A DNA stretch of 46,519 nt from CAYQQR01 sp964420035 (GTDB taxonomy: Bacteria > Bacteroidota > Bacteroidia > Bacteroidales > SM23-62). The first letter of the stretch is position 1. Each line of letters starts with the position of its first letter. This document shows positions 19,118 through 28,256 of the stretch, piece by piece. The notes beneath the pieces were generated by a model, which made no database searches, was not told the origin of the DNA, and saw only the letters and a program-made list of their open reading frames with translations. Where the stretch lies: NCBI GenBank assembly GCA_964420035.1, contig CAYQQR010000034.1, forward strand, positions 1-46,519, written 5' to 3'. Both the position numbers and the translations under genes were made by a program.

Positions 19118-22100
19118 TTAGAAATTCACTTCCACACCCAGGTTGTAATATCGAACAAGGGGATAAACCCCAAGGCTGCTTGATTCAGGATCCAGCCGGT
19201 CGTCCAGAGGTGAGATGGTGAAAAGGTTTTGACCTCTGATCGAGAACCTGAGCTGTCGTACACCAAGCGCTTCCCGCAGCAAATCCGATTTGAGGAAATA
19301 GGACAGCTGGAGCTCTTTAAGTCTCAGATAGTCGGTGTCCACATAACTATAGGAGCTGGCCTGGGCGTTATGGGCCTGTTTGTCGCTTGCATGCAGGGCA
19401 GGCACATCGGTATCTTTATTATCGGGCGTCCATGCATCCAGGCTGTGATCGTGGGCCACCAGCGAAGTAGGCTGGTTAAATGCCCACAGGATAAAGCCAG
19501 GCATTTGTTTCTGTACACCGAATACCCCGTAGAACCTTCCTGAAAGTTCGAAATTCCTGTACTCCACGCCAAAATCAAACCCATAGGTATAAGCCGGGTA
19601 GGTCAGATCACCATAAGGCGCAAAATCCAGGTCGTTGATGACCCCATCCGCATTGAAATCAATATAATTCATATCGCCGGGAATGCGATTGTTGGGAAGC
19701 CATATTGAAGGGGTGGAATTGTACACATCATCCCAGGAATCGTGCAGGTCCTCCACGATGAGCTTAGACTGCCATCCAATGGGTTTTCCGGCATCCTTCT
19801 GATATTCCGGCCGGTTTTTCGGATCATCGCGAAAGACAATGCGGCTTTCGCTGAAGTTTATATTTCCGCCGAGCCAGTAGCTTAAATTGGTGGTGATCAT
19901 TCCAGAGTAGCGCATCTCCAATTCAAAACCCTGGCTTTTGGTTTCACCAATATTGGCCGTTGGCGGTTGCTGGCCAAACCAAACGGGTACGGTCTGGCGC
20001 CGCATCAGAATTCCTTCACGGTCTTCCTTAAAAAGATCGAAGGTCATGGTGAGCCCATTAAGTACCCTGGCTTCCATTCCAAGGTTTTGTTTGATCCCGG
20101 TTTCCCAGGTGGCATTGACATTGGCCGCTCCACCTTCGGCATAGACCGGGTAAGTTTGACGGGGATACCCCATGGTCAAATCTGCACCCCTGCTGTAATC
20201 GGTCCGGTAAGCCCAACGGGGTGCCCCCTGATCGTTCCCTACCTGCCCGTATGAATAACGAAGCTTAAAGTTGTTCAACCAGGGGAGGTTATCTTTAATA
20301 AAAGATTCGTTGGAAACAACCCAGCCCACGGCTATGGAGGGAAAGAAACCAAAACGCTTTCCGGGGGCAAACTTTTCGGAACCGGTATAGGCGCCGTTGA
20401 ACTCGGCCAGGTACCTGCTCTTGTAATCATAAGTGACACGGCCGACCCAATGCTCTTCATATCTCGGGAAATCGAGGTTGGTTATTCCCTCTCTGCGGAA
20501 AAAGAGCGCCTTTGCCGTAAAACTGTGATTGCCGAAGGTATTGGCGTAATCCAGCGCGGCTTCATAATAGAGTGACCGGGTATAGTCGTATCCATAACCG
20601 TCAACCAGATATTCCCAGCCTACACTCGCCGGTTTCTCGAAAAAGTCAGCACTTGGAACAACGGTGGTATCGGTTTCCGTGTATCTATATCTCCTGACTT
20701 CCCCGTTATCAATGGTTTTCCTGTAGGGGAAGGAAGAATTGTATGACAATTTTCCACTGACCTTCAGTCCTTTGGTAATAAAGGGAAGTTCCTGCTCGAA
20801 TGCCAGATCAGCAAATTGCTGCGCTATTTTGGTTTTGGTCTGACCGGCCTCGTTAAGCCGGACCAGGGGATTGACGACATTCTGGGCTGTGGGATCCCCA
20901 CCATAATTGCCATCCTGGTAGCGGGGCGGGAATTTATAAGGTGGGGTCCAGTGAATTTCCTGGAAGAACCGGTCATGATGCCATTCATTAAGCTGGTAAT
21001 AGGAGGTATGGTTTTGTATGCCGACGATACCCGAAAGTTTCAGTCTTACGGTGGTGGTCTGCGTGATATTGAAATCCAGGTTTGAACGGTAATTGTAGCG
21101 CTCATAACTGAAGGTTGGATCATAATAATCCTGCTTTTCGGTCTTGTAGATATCCCCATTCCTGGCATAAGCAAAAGAGGTAAAATAGGTGACAAAATCG
21201 TTCCCTCCGCTGATGTTCAGATTGTGCTTCTGGCGAAATCCAAAATCACGCGTTACTTCATCATACCAGGCTATATCCGGGTAAAGGTATGGATCGCCGC
21301 TTCTGTAGTTTTCAATCTCCTCCCGCGTGTAAAGATTACTCCAGTCCCCGTCATTGGCATAGGCTTGATTGGCCAACTCCAATGTCCTGTGATGCTCCAG
21401 GTATCTCCATACATTGGTGGGCTGTTTGGCTGCTATATCGGAAGAATAATTAATCTGCATCTTCCCTTTTCTTCCACTTTTGGTGGTAACCAGTATCACC
21501 CCGTTGGCGCCCTTGACACCGAAAACCGCGGTGGCGGAAGCGTCCTTCAGTACGGAAACCGACTCGACCGCGCTTGGATTAACGTCATTGAAATCACGCT
21601 CAATGCCGTCTACCAGGACCAAAGGTTCGTTGTTCTGCCAGGTAGATTTGCCGCGGATCAGAATATTGGTAGCACGTTCTCCCGGCTGACCCGTCAACTG
21701 ACTGACCGTAACCCCGGGGAGCAAACCCTGGATCGAACTGGAAAGGGACAGGTCTCCCTGGGTCCTTACCAGGTCTTCCCCTCTCCTTTGTGTGATCGAA
21801 CCCACAACACTCTCCTTCTTTTGTGTGCCGTAACCCACGACGATAACTTCTTCCAGTTCCTCCGGGGTAGGTTGCATCTCTATATCAATTGTATTTCGTC
21901 CTTCCACGGGAATCTCTTGCCTTTGAAAGCCCACGAAAGAAACGACAAGAACGCCGTCAGGCGGTACCTCAATGGTATATTTACCGTTGGGGTCCGTTAT
22001 CGTCCCTACAGATTGACCTTCTATACCACCCTTGAGATAGATGTTGGCACCGGGCAATGAAATACCTTCGGCATCCGTTACGGTACCCGTAACCACGATC

Positions 22101-22171
22101 GTATTCTGGGCGAACAGGGTGGAAACAGACATTGCGGAAAATATCAAAATCAAAAAAGCAATCTTTTTCAT
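19118..22171 (-). CDS. susC: SusC-like TonB-dependent transporter (pair 1)
   Basis: 1017 aa. Signal peptide MKKIAFLILIFSAMSVSTLFAQ, a CarboxypepD_reg-like domain (about 25-105), the canonical SusC stretch EEVIVVGYGTQKKES near 108-122, a plug with KDASATAVFGVKGANGVILV, and an outer-membrane barrel ending in NLGVEVNF. First gene of the long operon. A 302-bp gap separates it from the HTCS gene, so its promoter should lie at 22172-22473. It forms the outer-membrane uptake pore with the SusD directly downstream and is energised by TonB. All family hallmarks are present and I see no sign of damage. Confidence 0.95.
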   Translation of the reverse strand: MKKIAFLILIFSAMSVSTLFAQNTIVVTGTVTDAEGISLPGANIYLKGGIEGQSVGTITDPNGKYTIEVPPDGVLVVSFVGFQRQEIPVEGRNTIDIEMQPTPEELEEVIVVGYGTQKKESVVGSITQRRGEDLVRTQGDLSLSSSIQGLLPGVTVSQLTGQPGERATNILIRGKSTWQNNEPLVLVDGIERDFNDVNPSAVESVSVLKDASATAVFGVKGANGVILVTTKSGRKGKMQINYSSDIAAKQPTNVWRYLEHHRTLELANQAYANDGDWSNLYTREEIENYRSGDPYLYPDIAWYDEVTRDFGFRQKHNLNISGGNDFVTYFTSFAYARNGDIYKTEKQDYYDPTFSYERYNYRSNLDFNITQTTTVRLKLSGIVGIQNHTSYYQLNEWHHDRFFQEIHWTPPYKFPPRYQDGNYGGDPTAQNVVNPLVRLNEAGQTKTKIAQQFADLAFEQELPFITKGLKVSGKLSYNSSFPYRKTIDNGEVRRYRYTETDTTVVPSADFFEKPASVGWEYLVDGYGYDYTRSLYYEAALDYANTFGNHSFTAKALFFRREGITNLDFPRYEEHWVGRVTYDYKSRYLAEFNGAYTGSEKFAPGKRFGFFPSIAVGWVVSNESFIKDNLPWLNNFKLRYSYGQVGNDQGAPRWAYRTDYSRGADLTMGYPRQTYPVYAEGGAANVNATWETGIKQNLGMEARVLNGLTMTFDLFKEDREGILMRRQTVPVWFGQQPPTANIGETKSQGFELEMRYSGMITTNLSYWLGGNINFSESRIVFRDDPKNRPEYQKDAGKPIGWQSKLIVEDLHDSWDDVYNSTPSIWLPNNRIPGDMNYIDFNADGVINDLDFAPYGDLTYPAYTYGFDFGVEYRNFELSGRFYGVFGVQKQMPGFILWAFNQPTSLVAHDHSLDAWTPDNKDTDVPALHASDKQAHNAQASSYSYVDTDYLRLKELQLSYFLKSDLLREALGVRQLRFSIRGQNLFTISPLDDRLDPESSSLGVYPLVRYYNLGVEVNF

Positions 22172-22473
22172 AATCTGTTTTCTTTTGTCATTGATGCCGG
22201 CCGATTTCCCGGGAATAGATGGGTAAATCAGCTTGTTGAAAAACCTGCTGTGATCCCATTGCTTCCGAGGGGTGGTTTGGAACAGGATTGATTCGCACAG
22301 GCAGTTGCTTTTTCAGCATAAATTATAATTAAATGTATGATAATAGATTATCTCCTATTGAGATATTCCTTTCATATTGTGGTAATATTATTTCAGCGCA
22401 GCACTATTCAAAATATTTAAATAACCTGACCGGAGGGGCTTATCGATGATGTGGGATATACTGCTGTATTTCC
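22172..22473 (-). promoter_or_regulatory. Upstream region of the SusCD operon with two inverted repeats
   Basis: This 302-bp gap between the HTCS gene and susC has no ORF I can support. It holds GATAAT-AG-ATTATC (22339-22352) and TATCTC-N5-GAGATA (22349-22365), which overlap, about 170-195 bp upstream of the susC ATG. No clear Bacteroidota -33/-7 promoter was found. The inverted repeats are candidate sites for the HTCS; that is inference from position only. Confidence 0.4.
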
Positions 22474-25400
22474 TTAAGAACTTCTATATTCAGTCGGGGA
22501 TTTTCCGTAGTACTTCTTGAAACATTTCCCAAAATAGCTGAGGTCATTAAAGCCTGTTGAATAAGCTACTTCAGAAATTGAAAGGTTTTCATCGTATAAC
22601 ATCCTGGCAGCTACCTTCAGGCGATTGTTCTTGATATACTCGTTCGGACTTATTCCTATAATTTTATTAAATTTTCTATATAGCATGGAATTGCTGGTAC
22701 CCATCTCATGAACCAGGGATTCCACATTAAAATCATTATCAGTCATATGGCTTTCAATAATCTCAATGGACCGTTTGATGTATTTTTCGTCCAGGGAAGT
22801 CAAATTTACCGTGGATGAATCCGGTTTAAATTCGCTAAAATTACCGGAATAATACTTCTGAAGATTTTCCCATGCTTTAAACAATGATTCAATCCGGCTG
22901 TGCAACAGCTTCAGATTTACAGGCTTGGTAACATAGGAATCGGCACCGCAATCGTACCCCTTGATCTTACTTTCGTCGTCAATTCTGGCCGTGAGCAGGA
23001 TAACCGGAATATGGCTTGTTTCCAGGTTATTTTTAATTTTTCTGGTGAACTCGTACCCACCTGTACCGGGCATCATGATATCACTGACAATCAGATCAGG
23101 GTGATTTTTTTTGACATAATAGAGGGCTTTATCACAATTATCAAGGGCCGTAACACCATAATATTTTGATAACTTATTGTACAGCAAGTTTTTTAGCTCC
23201 TCATTGTCTTCAATAAGGAGAACCTTCTTGTCATTCCACTTTCCGCCATCAAAAGGTATTTCCTGATCAAAGATAAATTTGTGATGATTTTGTACTGCAA
23301 CAGGCTGGTCCGTCGCGGTTACGGAAAGATCTCCCGTATCCTGGATAATTTGAAATTCTTCATCCGGGTAAGCAGACGACTCGATCGGAAATTCAAAAAC
23401 AAAGGAAGTACCCGAGTGAATGTGGCTTTTGACCGTGATCGTTCCTTTATGTAATTCAACTAAGCTTTTTGTCAATTCAAGTCCGATTCCAATACCTTCA
23501 GCCTTATTGGATTCAATTCGTTTAAAACGCTTAAAGATTTTGTTGAGCTTATCCTCAGGAATACCCTGCCCGGTATCATTCACACTGATCTGGACATATC
23601 GCTTGGAATCTTTGTACATGTTCTGACCATATATGGACACACCGCCCTTTTCCGTATACTTAAATGCATTGGAAAGAAGATTATGCATGATCTTTTCCAG
23701 TTTATCCCGGTCGTAATAACCATCTTTCAGGTCATTGGAAAGAAACATGTCATATTGAAGCCCTTTTTTGCCGGCCAGGGGATAAAAAGTCTGGTATATG
23801 GTGGTAAGGTGGTCTTTTAAGTTATTGGATGTTACATTCAACTGCGCGTTTGCCGCCTCAGATTGCCGGATACGCATGAATTGATTGACCAAATTTTTTA
23901 ACATGGAAACATTGCGCTGAATGATGCGGACCGACTGACCGGGAAAATTTTTCAATTCCCTGGCATCCTCGACCACACAAGAAATAATTGAGAGCGGGGT
24001 AAGAAACTCATGGGAAATATTGGTAAGCGTACGAAGCTTAAACTGGTGTTGTTTTTCTTCTTTATCGCGTAGTTCTTCCACGAACTTCAACTCTTGTTTC
24101 ATTTTTGTTCTGTAAACAGCAATACGCGTGATCATTGAAAAAACACCCAATATGATCAGACCGTAAATGATCAAGGCAAGGGTGGATGCATAGGGGGATG
24201 GCCTGATGGCAAAGTTCAGTGTAACCGGTTCCTCACACCATAAGCCGTTGCTGTTACTTGCTTTCACCTTGAAGGTATAATGGCCACGGGGCAAATTGGT
24301 AAAAACAGCTTTTCTGTCCGAAGCTTCTACATATTGCCAGTCACTGTTATACCCATCTAAAATATAGGCATATTGATTCTGATCCGGATTTTTAAAGGAT
24401 AAGGAAGAGAATTCTATGGATAAGGTTTTTACATGATGGGGCACCTCAATGGATTCCTCCGATCCCGCATCGATATTCTTGATTTTGCTGTTGAATCTCA
24501 GCTCGGTGATCGCGATCTGCGGTTGGATGGAAGTAAAATCAACCCGGCCTGGCTTAAAACTGTTGAAACCATTATGTCCTCCAAAATAATAGGTGCGGTC
24601 ATAAGCAGATATATGCTTAGCGCCTCTGATAAAGATACGGCCCTGTAATCCGTCATTTATGGTATAATTGGTAAAATGATGGTCCCCGTTTTGCTGATAA
24701 GTCTTTCGGACCACGCCTTCGTTTGTCCCCATCCAAAGTGATGAGTCTGCCGATTCTATGATCGATGCCACACTGTTCGCGATCAGTCCTTCTTTCTTAC
24801 CATACGACCGGAAGTTATCCTGATCACGGTTATATTTCATCAAACCCCCTCCATCTGAACCAATCCAGAGATTACCTCTGCTGTCTTCATAAATATCATT
24901 AATGATATTGCTGCTTATGCTTTTGTTGTCATGGGGGTGGGCTTTATAGCGTTGAAAGCTCATTTCATCTTTCACAAAAATACCCGTATACCGGTTCAAC
25001 CCGCTGTTCATTGTTCCCAACCATACATCGCCCTGGGAATCCTGATAAATAGCAGTAATATCGTTGCCACTTAAGGAATGAGGATCATTCACGAAATGAT
25101 TGAAATGGAATACACGATATTGCTTTTCGTTGTTTTCGAAGTACTTAAACACATAAAGCCCGTTATTGGTGCCGATCCAAATGTTCTGGTCCACATCCCG
25201 CGTAAAACAGTAAACAGACCAGCAATTAAAATCCGGGTAGGTGTCATTCAGGTTAATATAGCTGCCACTTTTAAGATCGAAGAGAAATGCTCCTCTGTAA
25301 CGGGTGCCCATCCACATTCGTCCGAATTGATCTGTATGGAAGTCATATACCAGGTTGATTCGGGGTAATTCCTTAAAAACATCGATATCGGTGTATGAAT

Positions 25401-26676
25401 TATAAGTATGGGTGGATTTATTATACTGTAAAAAGCCTTCTGTCTTGACCCCTACAAGTAAGTTTTCACGATCCAGTTCACAAAAACTGTATACGGAGCT
25501 TTCCCGAATCAATTTTGAAGTGGAAAAGGGGATCTCATTGAGCGTAAATATGTTTCGGTCCAGGTTGACTTTATGCAGCCCCCCGCCATGGGTTCCCAAC
25601 CACATGATGCCTTCCCTGTCGGATAGAAGGGAGTATATCTGGCTATGATCCGGGGCATATTGGGTTCTCTGATTCGCTTTGATTTTTCGGGGATTCCGGA
25701 TGTTTTCCCCGTCGAAAATCAATATTCCGTAATTGGTCCCTAACCAGATCTGGCCATTCTTATCTTTTTCTATGGAATAGATCAGGTTACCGACTTCATT
25801 ATCATTCAGTTGTTCTGCCAGGTCTTTATCCAGGTAGGAACAATATTCAATGTCCCGGGTTTTTTGTGTGATTGAATCCAGCCTGAACAATCCATGTCCC
25901 CAAGTACCTATTAATAAGCGCCCCGAAGAATCTTCTTCAATGGATTGGATGTTCTTGTGCGCTACAGGATGAGGCCAGGGCAGGGATACATGAATGAAGT
26001 CATCCTGCTGCCGGTCGTAATAAAAAAGGCCGTGGTCCCAGGTGCCTATCCATATCCGGTTATTGCTGTCCTCAAAGATTACCCTGAGTCTCCTTACACC
26101 TGAAAGATGGTTTTTTTGTATCCGGTAAATGGTTAATCGATTGGCACGGTCCAGTCGAAGGATCCCGTAATTGGCAGTCCCTATCCACTTATTGCCCTCT
26201 TGATCAATGTGAAGCGCGGAAATGGCGTCATCCGGCATTTTCAGATCCCCGGAAGTGGTCGAAATAACCGATACCTCGCCGGTATATTTGTTGTATATAT
26301 TGATGCCATTTTTACTGGTTCCCAGCCACAGTCGGCCCTGGTTATCTTCCGCGATGGCCGTGAAGTGATTGCTGGTGAATGTAACTTCTTTATTGTAATC
26401 CGGTTTAAAGGTTTTAAAGGAATAGCCATCATAGCGGTTCAGCCCGTTCTGCGTGGCGATCCACAGGAATCCCTCGTGATCCTGGTGAATGTCTGTTACG
26501 ATGTCTGAAGATAATCCATCATTGCTGTTGATCGTTTCAAAAAAATACTCCCTGTCCGCCTGTGATAATGCACGGAAATGGATGCAAAGCAGCATCAAAC
26601 CAAAAAGCAAACCTTTTGACCCAATCTTACTGATCTCGCCCAAGTTCATCATATCAACGACCCCCGTATTTCTCAT
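22474..26676 (-). CDS. Hybrid two-component system (HTCS) sensor-regulator
   Basis: 1400 aa. Order: N-terminal signal/anchor (about 18-38), two seven-bladed propellers of reg_prop repeats (about 45-750; WIATQNGLNRYDG and WLGTNYGILIFDG are typical), a Y_Y_Y domain (about 762-815) and one membrane helix (about 828-852). Inside the cell follow HisKA with phospho-acceptor His889 in NISHEFLTPLS, HATPase (NLLSNAFKYTEKGG, DTGQGIPEDKL), a receiver domain with Asp1199 in VSDIMMPG, and a C-terminal AraC-type HTH (about 1300-1400, ending YYGKSPTEYRSS). All key residues are present. The family senses a glycan fragment in the periplasm and activates nearby susCD genes. It sits upstream of the SusCD operon on the same strand and is its likely regulator. 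The start could be Met9 or Met10. Confidence 0.95.
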   Translation of the reverse strand: MRNTGVVDMMNLGEISKIGSKGLLFGLMLLCIHFRALSQADREYFFETINSNDGLSSDIVTDIHQDHEGFLWIATQNGLNRYDGYSFKTFKPDYNKEVTFTSNHFTAIAEDNQGRLWLGTSKNGINIYNKYTGEVSVISTTSGDLKMPDDAISALHIDQEGNKWIGTANYGILRLDRANRLTIYRIQKNHLSGVRRLRVIFEDSNNRIWIGTWDHGLFYYDRQQDDFIHVSLPWPHPVAHKNIQSIEEDSSGRLLIGTWGHGLFRLDSITQKTRDIEYCSYLDKDLAEQLNDNEVGNLIYSIEKDKNGQIWLGTNYGILIFDGENIRNPRKIKANQRTQYAPDHSQIYSLLSDREGIMWLGTHGGGLHKVNLDRNIFTLNEIPFSTSKLIRESSVYSFCELDRENLLVGVKTEGFLQYNKSTHTYNSYTDIDVFKELPRINLVYDFHTDQFGRMWMGTRYRGAFLFDLKSGSYINLNDTYPDFNCWSVYCFTRDVDQNIWIGTNNGLYVFKYFENNEKQYRVFHFNHFVNDPHSLSGNDITAIYQDSQGDVWLGTMNSGLNRYTGIFVKDEMSFQRYKAHPHDNKSISSNIINDIYEDSRGNLWIGSDGGGLMKYNRDQDNFRSYGKKEGLIANSVASIIESADSSLWMGTNEGVVRKTYQQNGDHHFTNYTINDGLQGRIFIRGAKHISAYDRTYYFGGHNGFNSFKPGRVDFTSIQPQIAITELRFNSKIKNIDAGSEESIEVPHHVKTLSIEFSSLSFKNPDQNQYAYILDGYNSDWQYVEASDRKAVFTNLPRGHYTFKVKASNSNGLWCEEPVTLNFAIRPSPYASTLALIIYGLIILGVFSMITRIAVYRTKMKQELKFVEELRDKEEKQHQFKLRTLTNISHEFLTPLSIISCVVEDARELKNFPGQSVRIIQRNVSMLKNLVNQFMRIRQSEAANAQLNVTSNNLKDHLTTIYQTFYPLAGKKGLQYDMFLSNDLKDGYYDRDKLEKIMHNLLSNAFKYTEKGGVSIYGQNMYKDSKRYVQISVNDTGQGIPEDKLNKIFKRFKRIESNKAEGIGIGLELTKSLVELHKGTITVKSHIHSGTSFVFEFPIESSAYPDEEFQIIQDTGDLSVTATDQPVAVQNHHKFIFDQEIPFDGGKWNDKKVLLIEDNEELKNLLYNKLSKYYGVTALDNCDKALYYVKKNHPDLIVSDIMMPGTGGYEFTRKIKNNLETSHIPVILLTARIDDESKIKGYDCGADSYVTKPVNLKLLHSRIESLFKAWENLQKYYSGNFSEFKPDSSTVNLTSLDEKYIKRSIEIIESHMTDNDFNVESLVHEMGTSNSMLYRKFNKIIGISPNEYIKNNRLKVAARMLYDENLSISEVAYSTGFNDLSYFGKCFKKYYGKSPTEYRSS

Positions 26677-26859
26677 GCATCCAAACCTGAAAACATGGAT
26701 TGTTGGTAAGGTTAATAAAAATAAAGAATACTGCTAATTATGTAATCCGGTAATGTTATCAAATCATAAAATATGAAAAATCAGCACTCAATCAAAAAAA
26801 TGATGGCTGCCCTGTAAGAGCTCTTTTTTTCTATTAATGAAAAAACCCATCAAATTGAT

Positions 26860-28239
26860 CTAATTTTTCATGACCTTCCTGGTATATATCCGGCTGCCTG
26901 TTTTGATCCTGAGGAGATAGATTCCCGTTTTCAGATGAGAGATGTCCATGCTCCCTCTGGATCCGACACCGGTTTTACTCCATAATACCCTTCCCGCCAT
27001 GTCCGTTAAACTGACCGATAGTAAGAGATTTTCCCCACAATTATAGTGAATCATACTGCCGGCAGGATTGGGATACACCCGGGGGAACTCCCTGCTTTCT
27101 TTCTCAACAGCTGTAGCAGTTTGGTTTGCATTCCATCCTGCCCAGATATTGTATACCTCCCCGTTCTCATAGACTACCCCGTCGCCTTCAAGCAGTATCG
27201 TCTTGCCGGTTCGCTTGGGATGGGCATTTTCATTGGCAAGCACAAGATTGAAGAAATTCCCGCCCCAGCCGTATTCTTCAAGGAAAAGTTCCTGCATGGC
27301 TTCAACCGGTATGCTGTTGTTCCGGCCCATAAAAGCATTGATGCCGTCACCATTATCTCCCCAGAAGATCACATTGGCATACCGGGGATATTCATTTTCC
27401 CAGGTGGACAGGTAGGCTTTGAGCTCATTCAGGCCAAGCTTCGTTCGCAGGAAATCTTTGATCTCTTCTTTGGAGCCGTTGGTGGTGAGATCCTCAAATT
27501 CTGTATTCAGGTGAATACCGGCATTATTGTCCTGACTGAGCATGTATTTGAATATGAAGGCAAAATATTTGCATTCCTTCTGCATGGATGTAAAGAAGGA
27601 TTCTCCTCCAACATCAATATTCACAAACCACTGGCCCATTCCTGCACCCGGCCAGAAAAAGGTTTTATCCTTGAGCCAGTCATCCGTTTTCTTATTGATC
27701 TCACGGGCCACCACCAGGGCCGTTGACAAGGTTTGGGTGGCATTGTCCAGGTTGGTTTCGATCGGACAGACCCCGGCTATGACATCATCAAAACCTTCGG
27801 CTTTGGCTGTATTGATATAATGGGCCATGGCTTCCACAAAAACATCCACCTGGCTCTCATTTCTGTTGAACCATTGTCGCTTCCAGAAATACACGCTGGT
27901 TCCGGGACTGTACTTTTTGATCTCCTTGACCAGGCCGAAAGCAGCCGTATCAAAAGCCTCCCTGGGCCAGGGATCTTCGATGTCCGGTTCGATACGGTCC
28001 TCTTCGTTATATCTCAGAACAACCGCATGTATACCGTAGTTGTTGATCGTTTCAACGGCTTCACGGCGGGTCAGGTTCCCATACTCCAGGTCCGGTGAAA
28101 CCGCGTAATCCCTGCCGCTGTTTTCGAGGTTATCCGGTTTCCATTTGACCCCCGTTAATGAATCCGGATGGATCTGATGCTGTGAAAAGATAACAACCGG
28201 TGAATAGATCAATAATATGAAGAACCAGATTTTCTTCAT
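26860..28239 (-). CDS. Unrecognised T9SS-exported protein, possible TIM-barrel hydrolase
   Basis: 459 aa. Signal peptide (about 1-19, ending IFSQ) and a T9SS type-A sorting domain (about 390-459, starting VYPNPAGSM and ending TRKVMKN). The middle, about 350 residues, matches no family I can name. It alternates predicted strands and helices as TIM barrels do and has conserved-looking acidic sites in VCPIETNL, HLNTEFEDL and LSTWENEYP, with Trp-rich stretches (YFWKRQWF, WPGAGMGQWF). Last of a four-gene run with two sulfatases and a GH30 (17 bp after the GH30), which suggests a role in the same glycan's breakdown. It could be a new glycoside hydrolase or polysaccharide lyase, or only a binding protein. 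A 183-bp gap without a gene (26677-26859) separates it from the HTCS gene. Confidence 0.6.
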   Translation of the reverse strand: MKKIWFFILLIYSPVVIFSQHQIHPDSLTGVKWKPDNLENSGRDYAVSPDLEYGNLTRREAVETINNYGIHAVVLRYNEEDRIEPDIEDPWPREAFDTAAFGLVKEIKKYSPGTSVYFWKRQWFNRNESQVDVFVEAMAHYINTAKAEGFDDVIAGVCPIETNLDNATQTLSTALVVAREINKKTDDWLKDKTFFWPGAGMGQWFVNIDVGGESFFTSMQKECKYFAFIFKYMLSQDNNAGIHLNTEFEDLTTNGSKEEIKDFLRTKLGLNELKAYLSTWENEYPRYANVIFWGDNGDGINAFMGRNNSIPVEAMQELFLEEYGWGGNFFNLVLANENAHPKRTGKTILLEGDGVVYENGEVYNIWAGWNANQTATAVEKESREFPRVYPNPAGSMIHYNCGENLLLSVSLTDMAGRVLWSKTGVGSRGSMDISHLKTGIYLLRIKTGSRIYTRKVMKN

Positions 28240-28256
28240 TAACTACAAGGTAAGCA

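Noticed and set aside
26820..26860. Terminator between the T9SS protein and the HTCS gene
   Set aside because: The only symmetric segment (ATCAATTTGAT) has too small a loop for a stable stem, although a T-run follows on the minus strand.
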